A DNA stretch of 47,015 nt from Clostridia bacterium (GCA_017629275.1 JAGBXM010000144.1:1-47015); one strand, 5' to 3'; positions 17,395 to 26,235 are shown, counted from the stretch's first letter. The notes: generated from the sequence alone by a model not told the origin. Translations and numbers: made by a program.

Positions 17395-17428
17395 AATGAG
17401 CACAGAACCATGAAGTTCTATGCTCATT
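17395..17428 (-). terminator. Terminator after galT
   Basis: AATGAGCA (17395-17402) pairs with TGCTCATT (17421-17428), with a second 5-bp stem inside (17404-17408/17415-17419). In the minus-strand transcript a run of T follows (ATTTTTTCTTTT). It sits between galT and GH20. Confidence 0.82.
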
Positions 17429-17492
17429 GTACTAAACTTAACTTCAAATGTAAAGACAAATTGACGTTATTTGTAGACAAATATTTACCCGT

Positions 17493-18983
17493 TTATTTGT
17501 TCACTTCGTCGACAAATTTAAGGAATGCCGCCTTACCCTTTTCGTCACGCTTGTAAACACCTGCATGCTCAAGCACCTTGGCAAAAACCTTGCCTACCTC
17601 CGCACGGATAACCTCATCAACGTTGTCAGCGGTAATATCATAATTCTTGCTGAACTCAACTGCCCAATCGGCATGAAGTGCCGTCGTTTCATCGGCATAA
17701 AGGTCAGAACCTGCAACTAATTTTTCACCCAAAACACGCATTTCTTCTTTAAGACGTGCAGGAAGAACGGCAAGACCCATAACCTCAATAAGACCGATGT
17801 TTTCCTTCTTGATGTGATGCAGTTCTGCGTGGGGATGATAAACGCCCAACGGATGCTCCTCGGTGGTGATGTTGTTACGGAGTACCAAATCAAGCTCAAA
17901 CTTGCCGTCGGCCTTACGGGCGATAGGTGTAATAGTGTTATGCGGTGTGCCGTCGGTTTCGGAAAATACAAAGGCATCCTCGTCAGTGTAGCCTCTCCAC
18001 TTCAAAAGGATCTTATCGGCCAACTCAATAAGTCGCTCGGTGTCATCGGCTCTCAAGCGAATGACCGACATAGGCCACTTGACGATACCGGCTTCGACAT
18101 CGTCGAAACCGTCGAACTTTACAACGGTTTCAATGGGCGCTTTGGCCATTGCAAAGGTATAATGTCCGCCCTGGAAATGATCGTGGGTCAGAATAGAGCC
18201 GCCGACTATCGGCAGGTCGGCATTGGAACCGACAAAGTAGTGCGGAAAGATTTTAACAAAATCGAGCAGTTTTCTGAAGGTGGCACGGTTGATAGCCATC
18301 GGAGTATGCTCGGAATTAAACACGATGCAATGCTCGTTATAATAAACGTAAGGACTGTACTGCATCATCCACGGGGTATTGTTTATCATCATCGGGATAA
18401 TGCGGTGGTTACCTCTGGCAGGATGGTTCATTCTACCACCGTAGCCCTCATTTTCCTTACACAAAAGGCACTTAGGATATCCGCTCTGCTTGGCATTTTT
18501 AGCAGCGGCAATGGCCTTAGGGTCCTTTTCGGGCTTGGAAAGATTGATGGTAATATCAAGGTCACCGTATTCGGTCGAAGTGACCCATTTTACGTCCTTT
18601 TCAATACGGTAACGACGGATATAGTCACTGTCGCAGCTTAATTTATAATAATAATCGGTAGCCGTTTCGGGCGACTTTTCATATTCCGACCAGAACGTCT
18701 TGATAACCTCGGACGGACGGGGTACCAAAGCCGCCATAACCTTAGTATCAAAAAGGTCTTTTTCGGTAATATTATCGTCAATAATACCGTTTTCAACCGC
18801 AAAATCCAAAAACTCTTTAAGAATATCCTCAAGTTCCGCATTTTTGACACAATCGGGTTCCTCGTACTCGTCAAGTCCCAAAATGTCAAGAATACGGTTG
18901 ACGGTATAAACCTTGTCTTCGGTCGTTAAAAGACCGTTTCTCACACCGTATTCGACCAAATCTTTAATGGCACAATCAATCAT
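17493..18983 (-). CDS. galT: UDP-glucose-hexose-1-phosphate uridylyltransferase (class II, Firmicutes type)
   Basis: A 496-residue GalT. The length and the motifs YPKCLLCKENEGYGGRMNHPARGNHR, YYNEHCIVF and VGGSILTHDHFQGG mark the longer Gram-positive (type 2) family rather than the E. coli type. The histidine-rich DHFQGG segment replaces the HPH active-site motif of the E. coli form. It swaps UMP between UDP-glucose and galactose-1-phosphate in the Leloir pathway. Its ATG overlaps the stop of the upstream glycosyltransferase by four bases (ATGA), so the two are translationally coupled. galK and galE are not in the window. The mgtE-GT2-galT arrangement is unusual. Confidence 0.94.
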   Translation of the reverse strand: MIDCAIKDLVEYGVRNGLLTTEDKVYTVNRILDILGLDEYEEPDCVKNAELEDILKEFLDFAVENGIIDDNITEKDLFDTKVMAALVPRPSEVIKTFWSEYEKSPETATDYYYKLSCDSDYIRRYRIEKDVKWVTSTEYGDLDITINLSKPEKDPKAIAAAKNAKQSGYPKCLLCKENEGYGGRMNHPARGNHRIIPMMINNTPWMMQYSPYVYYNEHCIVFNSEHTPMAINRATFRKLLDFVKIFPHYFVGSNADLPIVGGSILTHDHFQGGHYTFAMAKAPIETVVKFDGFDDVEAGIVKWPMSVIRLRADDTERLIELADKILLKWRGYTDEDAFVFSETDGTPHNTITPIARKADGKFELDLVLRNNITTEEHPLGVYHPHAELHHIKKENIGLIEVMGLAVLPARLKEEMRVLGEKLVAGSDLYADETTALHADWAVEFSKNYDITADNVDEVIRAEVGKVFAKVLEHAGVYKRDEKGKAAFLKFVDEVNK

Positions 18984-19981
18984 TTTTTATCACCCTTATG
19001 TTTAATAACGTAAACCATATCACCCAAAAGCCCTCTGAAATGTATTGTTGCAACCTGTTTTAAACGGGGATACAACAAAAAGTTTCTAAAGCAAGGCCAA
19101 AGCTTTTTATCGACCAATATCTTTTCTCGATTTTCACAAAATTTCGTCAGCTTTTCAGAAAAACGTTTCTGCACCCTGTCCGACCCGTCGAGATTTTCCC
19201 GTACAACGTCGGCCTGTGCCTTCTGAAGCTCAAGCACCTTGAATCGCACGTCGACGTTACCCCTCATTTTCAAAGGACCGAACGAAGCATCGGTGCTTAA
19301 ACCGATAGCATTGTTCCCGTGTTGACGGTAACCGATAAGCGGCAGATTCAAAAACCTTAAGCCGTCCGAAGCCGCCGCAATTATATTCAATTCCCAATCG
19401 TGCGGGAGCCGACACTCGGAAACGGCAAGATACCTTTCGACCACTTCCCTTTTAAAGCAACACGTACATCCCGGCGAAATATTATAAACCAAAACCGTTT
19501 TTAAATCAACCGAAATTATATCGCCGCGTTCAACCGAGAAATTGATAAGTCCGTGATTGGCGGTATTTTTCTTGTCAGTCCCAAACGGCACCGATATTTC
19601 ACCATTCTCATCGGTCATATCAAACGAGGAATTGACCGCAAGACAATGCCCGTCATTCAGGAAAACCGATACTGTTCTTTCTATCTTTTCGGGATACCAT
19701 TCGTCATCCTGGTCGCAAAGGAAAATCAAATCTCCCGTGCATTTTTTAAGACAGTTATAAAAATTTCTTTTATATCCTTGATTGCTTTCGGCAACCGCAA
19801 AATCCCAATCAAGGTCATTTGAGGAAATAAAGTCTGAAACTACGTTTTCGGTATTATCGGTCGAGCAGTCATCGATAATAATAACCTCATCGGGTTGCCT
19901 TGTTTGGTTAAGCAGCGACTCCAACTGCTTTTTAACAAACCGTTCGCCGTTATAGGTGGCCAACGCTACCGAAATCTTCAT
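18980..19981 (-). CDS. Family 2 glycosyltransferase (rhamnosyltransferase-like)
   Basis: A 333-residue GT-A glycosyltransferase. The N-terminal SVALATYNGERFVKKQLESLL and IDDCSTDNT bind the nucleotide sugar, and FLCDQDDEWYP carries the metal-binding acidic motif. The CDQDDxW pattern is typical of rhamnosyltransferase-like enzymes of capsule or wall polysaccharide synthesis. The acceptor is unknown. The ATG at 19981 follows GAGGTGAGG. It begins 18 nt after the mgtE stop and overlaps galT by 4 nt, so all three are likely in one transcript. A diverged paralogue is encoded at 41688-42662. Confidence 0.88.
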   Translation of the reverse strand: MKISVALATYNGERFVKKQLESLLNQTRQPDEVIIIDDCSTDNTENVVSDFISSNDLDWDFAVAESNQGYKRNFYNCLKKCTGDLIFLCDQDDEWYPEKIERTVSVFLNDGHCLAVNSSFDMTDENGEISVPFGTDKKNTANHGLINFSVERGDIISVDLKTVLVYNISPGCTCCFKREVVERYLAVSECRLPHDWELNIIAAASDGLRFLNLPLIGYRQHGNNAIGLSTDASFGPLKMRGNVDVRFKVLELQKAQADVVRENLDGSDRVQKRFSEKLTKFCENREKILVDKKLWPCFRNFLLYPRLKQVATIHFRGLLGDMVYVIKHKGDKK

Positions 19982-19999
19982 TCCCTCACCTCTTTTAAA

Positions 20000-21367
20000 T
20001 TAAATATTCAATATTCTCATCGCAAAGAAGAAATAAACGATCAAAGACAAAACGTCGACAATGGTGGTAATAAACGGACTCGCCATGACTGCAGGGTCAA
20101 GTTTTATAGCCTTAGCCAATATCGGTAAGGTGCACCCCACGAGTTTAGCAAAGAAAACCGTCACAACCAACGTCAGACTTACAACCAACATTTCACGGTA
20201 AGATACGTCCATATTAAGCAATAGATTGTCAATGAGCAGTATCTTCAAAAATCCCGTTACCGCAACCGTCACACCGCACAAAAGTGCCACGCGAAATTCT
20301 TTAAACAACACTCTGGGTATATCGCGCAGTTCGATTTCACCCAAAGCAAGACCGCGGATAACGGTGGCCGACGACTGACCGCCCGCATTACCGCCCGTAC
20401 CCATAAGCATAGGTATAAACGCGATAAGCACGGGAAATACGCTCAACGCATTTTCAAATCCGCTTATGATAATTCCCGTAAAGGTGGCCGACAGCATCAA
20501 TATCAACAACCACGGAATACGATTGAGCCAGATACTGAAAACACCGGTTTTAAGATACGGCTTGTCGGTCGAGGTAATAGCCGCCATACGCTCGATATCC
20601 TCGGTTGCAGCCTCTTCGATAACGTCCATAGCGTCGTCAACCGTAACGATGCCGACGATTCTTTCTTCCTTATCGACAACAGGCAGAGCCAAAACGTCGT
20701 ATTTTGAAAACATCTGCGCCACAGTCTCTTTGTCCTCGTGGGCCTCAACGAAAATAACGTTGGTCTCCATTATATCGGAAACAACAGCCGTCGACTCGGC
20801 CATCAAAAGGTCCTTGACCGACACGGTGCCAATAAGTTTTCTCTTTTCGGTAACGTAGCAGGTATAAACCGTTTCCTTATCGATACTTTCTCTTCTTATC
20901 TTGTTAAAGCATTGCTCAACCGTAAGTTCTTTTTTTAGTGACACGTATTCAACCGTCATAATACTGCCGGCCGAGTCTTCGGGGTATTTGAGCAATTCGT
21001 TTATCTGCCTTCTTACGGCGGGGTCGGTGTTTTTGAGTATTCTTGTAACGACACCTGCAGGCATATCCTCGATAATATCAACCGTATCATCAAGCCAGAG
21101 TTCGTTTAAAATATCACGGAGCTCGGCATCGCTGAAGCTGTTGATAAGCACCTCACACTTATCGTTTTCCATATAGGAAAAAACGTCACCCGCAAAGTCT
21201 TTTGGCAAAATTCTGAACGCCACCGTGACGTCCTTGTCATTGAGTTCCGAAAACAACTCGGCTACGTCGGCAGGATTGAGTTCGGTCAAAAGGTCGCGCA
21301 ACCGCTTAAAGGCTTTGCGTTCTAAAAGTTCGGTTGCCGTCTCAAAAATAATCTCCATGTTTTCCAT
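20000..21367 (-). CDS. mgtE: Magnesium transporter MgtE
   Basis: A 455-residue homodimeric Mg2+ channel/transporter with the standard three parts. An N-terminal helical domain (about 1-125; LNPADVAELFSELND) is followed by a CBS-domain pair (about 130-260; DKETVAQMFSKYDVLALPVVDKEERIVG). The transmembrane region (about 285-455) contains PMLMGTGGNAGGQSS, the conserved ion-pore motif. The cytosolic domains close the pore at high Mg2+. The ATG at 21367 follows AGGAG by about 9 nt; the frame extends upstream but without conservation. The upstream leader holds a small ORF and a large hairpin (21401-21514) rather than a recognisable M-box riboswitch. Confidence 0.95.
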   Translation of the reverse strand: MENMEIIFETATELLERKAFKRLRDLLTELNPADVAELFSELNDKDVTVAFRILPKDFAGDVFSYMENDKCEVLINSFSDAELRDILNELWLDDTVDIIEDMPAGVVTRILKNTDPAVRRQINELLKYPEDSAGSIMTVEYVSLKKELTVEQCFNKIRRESIDKETVYTCYVTEKRKLIGTVSVKDLLMAESTAVVSDIMETNVIFVEAHEDKETVAQMFSKYDVLALPVVDKEERIVGIVTVDDAMDVIEEAATEDIERMAAITSTDKPYLKTGVFSIWLNRIPWLLILMLSATFTGIIISGFENALSVFPVLIAFIPMLMGTGGNAGGQSSATVIRGLALGEIELRDIPRVLFKEFRVALLCGVTVAVTGFLKILLIDNLLLNMDVSYREMLVVSLTLVVTVFFAKLVGCTLPILAKAIKLDPAVMASPFITTIVDVLSLIVYFFFAMRILNI

Positions 21368-21400
21368 AATAACCTTCTCCTTTTTGTAAAATTTTAAGAA

Positions 21401-21493
21401 GGTATAAAACAACAGAGTACCTTAAAATAAAAGTTTTATGGTGAGAAAAACGGACACCTCCGCTTTTCTCTTGGTACCTCGGGGTTTTATACC
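21401..21493 (-). promoter_or_regulatory. Structured leader of mgtE overlapping a small ORF
   Basis: GGTATAAAAC (21401-21410) pairs perfectly with GTTTTATACC (21484-21493). An inner helix (21415-21421 with 21473-21480, one bulge) extends it. Inside this, an arm pair 21443-21454/21459-21470 (7 plus 4 bp) forms a second hairpin. Most of the right half lies within the small ORF, so ribosomes would disrupt the outer helix. The mgtE ribosome binding site lies just downstream and is not itself paired. It lacks the conserved cores of the M-box and mgtL-type leaders I know. A Mg2+-sensing function is inference from the downstream gene. Confidence 0.65.
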
Positions 21494-21514
21494 GTTACTA
21501 CTACCGGCATCCAT
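21422..21514 (-). CDS. 30-codon small ORF in the mgtE leader
   Basis: An ATG-initiated frame of 30 codons ends in TAA. It is preceded by an excellent ribosome binding site, GAGGTGAG (21521-21528), with 6-7 nt spacing. The peptide is polar at the start (MDAGSSNGIKPRGTKRK) and hydrophobic at the end (VSVFLTIKLLF). This suggests either a membrane-inserting tail or a leader peptide. It ends 54 nt before the mgtE start. No family is recognised. Its coupling to the leader hairpin suggests a regulatory upstream ORF, but expression is unproven. Confidence 0.6.
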   Translation of the reverse strand: MDAGSSNGIKPRGTKRKAEVSVFLTIKLLF

Positions 21515-21559
21515 TTTATTCTCACCTCTTTTTTAAAATAATATAAATCTTAATTTCTA

Positions 21560-22423
21560 TTAAAACCCTAAAATCTGTTTTCCCTGTTCACCCGTCAACC
21601 AACGGTAAAGCACCGCAGATTTAGAATTTTCATCCTCGCCGCCGCGCATAACCGCAAGTATTGAGGTTTTATAAATGTATTTATCCGAAGCAATATTTTC
21701 TTCGGTCGGTGCAACTCCGTCAACCGCTAACGGTTTTACGGCACTGCCCGAATTGGCCGATATGACACTCAACAGACTATATCCCAAAGCACCGTCGCGG
21801 TTGTCGTAGGTTATTTCGGTTGCGAATTCACCCTTTGAGGTCAAAACGGTTTTGTTGACCAAAGGTTCAGGCATTTCGGTTCCAAAAAAACGTTCAAAAG
21901 TACCCCTTGCCGCCGTGCCTTTGGCACAACTGAACAATGTGACGGGGCATTTTTCAAGTCCTAGATCCTTCCAGTCGGTGATCTCACCCATATACAAGGA
22001 CTTGATCTGCTCAAAGGTCAACGATTCGACCCCAAAATTTCCGTTGGTAACAAAAACCAAAGCATCGGTTTTTAAAGCCGTCTCAACCATTGGCAACGGC
22101 ATATCTTTGAGTTCATTGGCAATGTTAAGCCCATAAGTATGAGCCAAAACAATGTCACACTCACCGTTTATCAGTTTGGTATAACAATCATCGGTGGTCT
22201 CGCAAACGGTAAGAAGCTTTTGCGCTTCGTCACGTTCAATTCCCAGAACGGCCGAAACAGCCGATATCGCCGCCGAATCAGTATATGCGGTCACACATAT
22301 TTTAGGCAACGTTTCGGCAGTAAACTCAACACTGCCCTCGACCACTCTTGAAGGTTCTTTTTTACCGCATCCGACCGACAGCAAGAGTAAAACACAAAGA
22401 CAAAAAGCAAATATTCTCTTCAT
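21560..22423 (-). CDS. PstS-like phosphate-type solute-binding lipoprotein
   Basis: A 287-residue lipoprotein with a signal peptide and lipobox LSVGC (acylated Cys19). The mature part resembles PstS/PBP-like binding proteins: DALVFVTN, LTFEQIKSLYMGEITDWKDLG, then a glycine- and threonine-containing CAKGTAARGTFERFF phosphate-type loop, and GYSLLS. It would bind an oxyanion such as phosphate outside the membrane. No pstCAB genes follow, so it either works with a distant transporter or acts as a sensor. Two adjacent ATG codons exist; the second (22423) has better spacing from GGAGG. It lies between a WG-repeat-like lipoprotein gene and the mgtE leader, downstream of the two-component system. Confidence 0.8.
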   Translation of the reverse strand: MKRIFAFCLCVLLLLSVGCGKKEPSRVVEGSVEFTAETLPKICVTAYTDSAAISAVSAVLGIERDEAQKLLTVCETTDDCYTKLINGECDIVLAHTYGLNIANELKDMPLPMVETALKTDALVFVTNGNFGVESLTFEQIKSLYMGEITDWKDLGLEKCPVTLFSCAKGTAARGTFERFFGTEMPEPLVNKTVLTSKGEFATEITYDNRDGALGYSLLSVISANSGSAVKPLAVDGVAPTEENIASDKYIYKTSILAVMRGGEDENSKSAVLYRWLTGEQGKQILGF

Positions 22424-22442
22424 CATTATCCTCCCTCTCGCA

Positions 22443-24071
22443 TTACCACTTGGTCACTAATACGGGTTCGAGTTTTTTATTATAAACCGTCACCGTCTGT
22501 CCGTTGACAACCGACAAAAGCTCAGCATCCTGACCCTGACTTGCCGAAATGTAATCGGCACTTGTAAATACAAATTCATTGGTATAAATATCATACAAGG
22601 CAAAACTTGAATCTTCCAAAGCGGAGCTTTGCATACACAGATATCTTCCACCGATGCTTTGTCTTAAATATTTATAACGCAACCAGTCAAAACGTTGCTT
22701 GTTGCTGACCGTCACAAAGCAGACCTTGCGGTCAGCGGCATTGGTAATAACGCAGGTGTTACCGAAACGCTCAACAAGTTGACCGAAATCACCGACACCT
22801 GCAACCGTTTCGCCGTTTTCATCAAATATCGTACCCGTTCCCGTATAGGTGCAGACGTAAAGACCTTCAACCGGGCCCTCACCGTCGGGGAACTGACCGG
22901 TTTCTACACAGGAGAACGGCTCACCTGTTTCGTAATAATAATACTCTTCGCGTTTGGTATCGGCGTTGACCTTTTTATAAATAAGCGTATCAAAGCCTAA
23001 TATTTCAACGCTTCCACGGTCACAAAGAATTTTTTTCTGCGACTTCTTTTCCATATTGAGAATATCAAAGAAGCCGTCGTCTCCGCAGGCAAACAGACCC
23101 TTTTCGGCATTATAATTTATCTCGCGGTATTTCGGCTCGATAAACCACTCACCCTTCGGAGTCAATACACCGAATTTGCCCTCTTCCTTTTCGATCACGG
23201 CATATCCGTTTTTAAATTCGCCGCACCGAATATAATCCTCCAGAACCTTTTCGCCCTTTACGTTAATGTAATAGCCGTAGGTTTTATCCTCGTTTTCGGG
23301 AGTCTCTTCGGTTTTTTCACCTTCGGTCTTTTCGGCTTCGGGTTTGTTATTTTTCTTAACCGTAACGTTTACGGGCGCCAGACCATCCGAAAAAGCACCG
23401 ATCGTATATTCAACGTTGGGTGTTTCGGCAAGGGTATTGTCAAACGTAAATACCCTTTTTCCTGAATGGTCATAAAAATCGTGATAGTAATAATCAACCT
23501 TGTTCTGTGTGCGCTTACAGATAAGCGTTACAAGGTCGCCACCCGCCGAACCGTAAGCGTGGGTTTTAGGAATCGTAAACCCCCACGAACCGTCGGCAGC
23601 CATCAAAAATCTTTCACCTTGGCGGTCATTCGAACCGTCGGCACCTTTAACCAACTCATAAATAAAGGAACCTTCATCGGTCACGTGCTTTTTCACGGCA
23701 TCGTAAACGGCATCGACAACCACCGCGCCCTGCTCGGTGCACAGTCCGTACAATGGCAACGAAATCTGCTTCGGTGTCTTGGCTTCGCCTTTTTCTTTAT
23801 CTTTCTCGTCTTCAAAAACGACCTCGGTATAGGTATAAAACCCTCCGACAAACGGCAATAATTCACCCGTTTCGGCACCGATCAACGGTTCATCGGTAAA
23901 GTTTTCGTTCAAACGTGAGCCGACCCCCTGAACGTTTGAAACACTGTCCTGCGGTATTTCTTTCAGTTCGAAAAAGTCGGGACCTTCGTCCTCACCTTTA
24001 CCGCCGCAAGCAACCGAAAACACAACGGTCAACAACACAAGCAGTAAACATAGCAGTTTGGTAAATTTCAT
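22443..24071 (-). CDS. WG-repeat-like lipoprotein of unknown function
   Basis: A 542-residue lipoprotein (lipobox FSVAC, acylated Cys22). The mature part carries several copies of a beta-repeat resembling the WG repeat (PF14903). Examples are LYGLCTEQGAVVVDAVYDAV, GSWGFTIPKTHAYG, GKFGVLTPKGEWFIEPKYREI and an internal YGYYINVKGEKVLEDY. A Lys/Glu-rich linker of about 25 residues (EKTEGEKTEE) breaks the series near the middle. The repeats probably form a beta-propeller-like surface outside the cell. The ATG at 24071 follows GGGTGG at 5 nt; an upstream in-frame GTG overlaps that site. It sits between mgsA and the PstS-like gene. Function is unknown; binding or sensing is a guess. Confidence 0.8.
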   Translation of the reverse strand: MKFTKLLCLLLVLLTVVFSVACGGKGEDEGPDFFELKEIPQDSVSNVQGVGSRLNENFTDEPLIGAETGELLPFVGGFYTYTEVVFEDEKDKEKGEAKTPKQISLPLYGLCTEQGAVVVDAVYDAVKKHVTDEGSFIYELVKGADGSNDRQGERFLMAADGSWGFTIPKTHAYGSAGGDLVTLICKRTQNKVDYYYHDFYDHSGKRVFTFDNTLAETPNVEYTIGAFSDGLAPVNVTVKKNNKPEAEKTEGEKTEETPENEDKTYGYYINVKGEKVLEDYIRCGEFKNGYAVIEKEEGKFGVLTPKGEWFIEPKYREINYNAEKGLFACGDDGFFDILNMEKKSQKKILCDRGSVEILGFDTLIYKKVNADTKREEYYYYETGEPFSCVETGQFPDGEGPVEGLYVCTYTGTGTIFDENGETVAGVGDFGQLVERFGNTCVITNAADRKVCFVTVSNKQRFDWLRYKYLRQSIGGRYLCMQSSALEDSSFALYDIYTNEFVFTSADYISASQGQDAELLSVVNGQTVTVYNKKLEPVLVTKW

Positions 24072-24104
24072 AAAACCACCCACTGTTAAAAACTCGCCAA
24101 CAAA

Positions 24105-24473
24105 TTACAATAATGCCTTAAGAATACAATCAGCCGTAGCTACGTTGTTGGCAATGGGAATATCGTAAACCTGAGCAATTCTCAAAAGCGCCTTGACGTC
24201 GGGGTCGTGCGGCATAGCGGTCAACGGGTCGGAGAAGAAAATTATAACATCTATCTCACCGACCGCAACGCGTGCGCCGATCTGCTGGTCACCGCCCAGA
24301 GGGCCGCTCAGATAAGCCTTGACGGGCAACCCCGTCGCTTCGGTTATCTTGGATGAGGTCGTACCCGTTCCGCAAAGGAAATGATGCGACAAAGCCTCAT
24401 AGTTCTTGTGACACCATTCGATCATCTTGGGTTTCATATTATCGTGTGCGATAAGTGCAATTCTTTTGGCCAT
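24105..24473 (-). CDS. mgsA: Methylglyoxal synthase
   Basis: A 122-residue enzyme, slightly shorter than E. coli MgsA (152). It shows LIAHDN with an early aspartate (D11), the phosphate-binding CGTGTTSSKI and LSGPLGGDQQIGARV carrying the catalytic aspartate (D62). DPLTAMPHDPDV has the conserved histidine. It converts dihydroxyacetone phosphate to methylglyoxal plus phosphate, a bypass of lower glycolysis; in the family the enzyme is inhibited by phosphate. The ATG at 24473 follows AAGGA by 7 nt. It is on the same strand and 62 nt downstream of a PhoR-like kinase, which fits a phosphate-limitation role. Confidence 0.95.
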   Translation of the reverse strand: MAKRIALIAHDNMKPKMIEWCHKNYEALSHHFLCGTGTTSSKITEATGLPVKAYLSGPLGGDQQIGARVAVGEIDVIIFFSDPLTAMPHDPDVKALLRIAQVYDIPIANNVATADCILKALL

Positions 24474-24499
24474 AATAAACTCCTTAATGCGAGGAAAGT

Positions 24500-24519
24500 C
24501 GAACACAAATCGGTGTTCG
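24500..24519. other. Small hairpin between the kinase gene and mgsA
   Basis: CGAACAC (24500-24506) and GTGTTCG (24513-24519) form a 7-bp stem with a 6-nt loop. No T-run follows, so it is not an obvious terminator; it could tune mgsA expression. Confidence 0.45.
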
Positions 24520-24535
24520 GATGCTACCCCACTGC

Positions 24536-25561
24536 TTAAAAAACTATTCTTACAACGGTACCGACGTCGGGTTCACTTTCCACCATAACGGCGGCATCGA
24601 GAAATTTTGCGCCGTGCTTAACAATGGACAGTCCGAGACCTGTTCCGCCGATTTCCTTTGAATGACTTTTATCAACGCGGTAAAACCGCTCGAAAATACG
24701 GTCAATATCCTGCTTTCCGATACCGATACCGGTATCCTTTACGCTTAACTCAACTCCGTCAATACATTGTTTGAGTTTTACGGTCACACGTCCGTTTTCA
24801 CGGTTGTATTTAACCGCATTGTCACAGAGATTGAAAATTATCTCCTCAACTATCTGCCTTGCCGAGGTCAGCATAATCCTATCCCCGACAAGCTCCAGCG
24901 TTATGTTGCGTTCTTTAGCCGAAAGCTCCAACTGTGCCAACACTTCCTCAGCCAATTCATAAAGGTCGAACTGACTGAATTCAACCGGCACCTCTTTGCC
25001 GTCTAACTGTGAAACCTTGATTATATCACCGACAAGGGTAATAAGACGTTGCGACTCATCGTATATTTTACCCGCAAACCGTATAACGTCCTCTTCCTTA
25101 GCGATGCCGTTTTTTATAATTTCGGCATATCCCGAAATCGATGTCAACGGAGTTTTGAGTTCGTGTGAAACGTTAGCGGTAAAATCCCGTCGCATCGCGT
25201 CTTGCTTTTCGTGTTCGGTGCTAAGGTCGGCCATCTGTTGTGCTATCTGGCTGTTCTGTGCCTCAATTCGACCGACCAACGGCGATAACTCACGGTAAAC
25301 GGGTGTGCTTTTCGGGTCTTCAGGATTCAATCGGTTTATCGGCCTGATGATTTCCTTTGAAACCGCCGATGCAACCAACGCCGAAACAGCGACCTCTGCA
25401 ATAAAAATGCCGGCGATCGGTATAAGCACGTCTAAAGCCGAGGTGTCGTGATCGGAATAAACAAAATACACAATGGCAAAAAGTATTCCGAAAGCCACAA
25501 CCGCCATTACCGACGATATTGCAACAATATAACGGGTGATAATGCTTCTTAAACTTTTCAT
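24536..25561 (-). CDS. Sensor histidine kinase (PhoR-like)
   Basis: A 341-residue membrane kinase. Two transmembrane helices (about 10-34 and 44-67) enclose a very short external loop, so there is almost no extracellular sensor domain. A linker of about 50 residues leads to the H-box VSHELKTPLTSISGY (phosphorylated H133). The ATPase has LCDNAVKYN, VKDTGIGIGKQDIDRIFERFYR and GGTGLGLSIVKH. The minimal sensor fits kinases that read a partner such as the Pst system rather than a free ligand. It starts by a 4-bp overlap (ATGA) with the regulator gene. With the PhoP-box-like repeat upstream and mgsA/PstS-like genes downstream, a phosphate role is likely but unproven. Confidence 0.9.
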   Translation of the reverse strand: MKSLRSIITRYIVAISSVMAVVAFGILFAIVYFVYSDHDTSALDVLIPIAGIFIAEVAVSALVASAVSKEIIRPINRLNPEDPKSTPVYRELSPLVGRIEAQNSQIAQQMADLSTEHEKQDAMRRDFTANVSHELKTPLTSISGYAEIIKNGIAKEEDVIRFAGKIYDESQRLITLVGDIIKVSQLDGKEVPVEFSQFDLYELAEEVLAQLELSAKERNITLELVGDRIMLTSARQIVEEIIFNLCDNAVKYNRENGRVTVKLKQCIDGVELSVKDTGIGIGKQDIDRIFERFYRVDKSHSKEIGGTGLGLSIVKHGAKFLDAAVMVESEPDVGTVVRIVF

Positions 25562-26235
25562 TCTCCGTCCCCCGCTATTTTATAACCGATGCCGCGAATG
25601 GTCTCAACAACGTCACCTGCCGAGCCCAACTTCTGACGTAAGGTTCTTATATGAACATCAACCGTTCGGCTTTCCCCGTCAAACGAATATCCCCACACGC
25701 TTTTCAATATCTGGTCTCTGGTTAATACAACGTTGCGGTTTTCAAGCAATAAACAAAGCATTTCAAACTCTTTCAAGGTCAACTGAACGGCGGTCGAATC
25801 GACCTCAACAATATGCTTTGAAGGACAAACGTAAAGTCCCTGCACGCGATATTCAGACAATGCCGTTTTAGACTTAACACTGCGCAATCTTGCTTTGACA
25901 CGCGCCACCAATTCCATCATACCGAAAGGCTTGGCTATGTAATCATCGGCACCCGTATCAAGACCCTTGACCTTGTCCATTTCTGTGCCCTTGGCTGTCA
26001 GCATTATAACGGGGATGTCGGCCGTTTTGTCCCAAGCCTTCAATTTAGAGAGAATACTCAGCCCGTCTTCTTCGGGCAACATTATATCAAGCAATATAAG
26101 CGACGGCAACGCGCTTTCCAACGCAGTATAAAACTCCGACGGTCTTTCAAAACCGTGAGCCTCAAATCCAACATTATTGAGCGTGTAAACGACAAGCTCG
26201 CGGATGTTTGCATCGTCCTCAACAAGATATATCAA
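25558..26235 (-). CDS. OmpR/PhoB-family response regulator
   Basis: A 225-residue two-domain regulator. The receiver begins MIYLVEDDANIRELV and has the phosphoacceptor D50 in LILLDIMLPEEDG, plus conserved Thr and Lys later (MLTAKG). The C-terminal winged helix (about 130-225) shows LTLKEFEMLCLLLENRN and SRTVDVHIRTLRQKL. Start choice matters: the frame also opens at a TTG at 26253, but the TTG at 26235 gives the family's usual N-terminus and has AGAGGA exactly 6 nt upstream. Its promoter carries a PhoP-box-like repeat, so it may autoregulate. It overlaps the kinase gene by four bases. Confidence 0.92.
   Translation of the reverse strand: MIYLVEDDANIRELVVYTLNNVGFEAHGFERPSEFYTALESALPSLILLDIMLPEEDGLSILSKLKAWDKTADIPVIMLTAKGTEMDKVKGLDTGADDYIAKPFGMMELVARVKARLRSVKSKTALSEYRVQGLYVCPSKHIVEVDSTAVQLTLKEFEMLCLLLENRNVVLTRDQILKSVWGYSFDGESRTVDVHIRTLRQKLGSAGDVVETIRGIGYKIAGDGE

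Noticed and set aside
21368..21514. M-box (ykoK) riboswitch upstream of mgtE
   Set aside because: The region lacks the conserved M-box cores and is shorter than the usual 160-170 nt; only the general position fits.
24486..24500. GAGGAAAGTC motif resembling the RNase P RNA core
   Set aside because: Only one short motif matches, in a 60-nt gap, with none of the other conserved RNase P elements.
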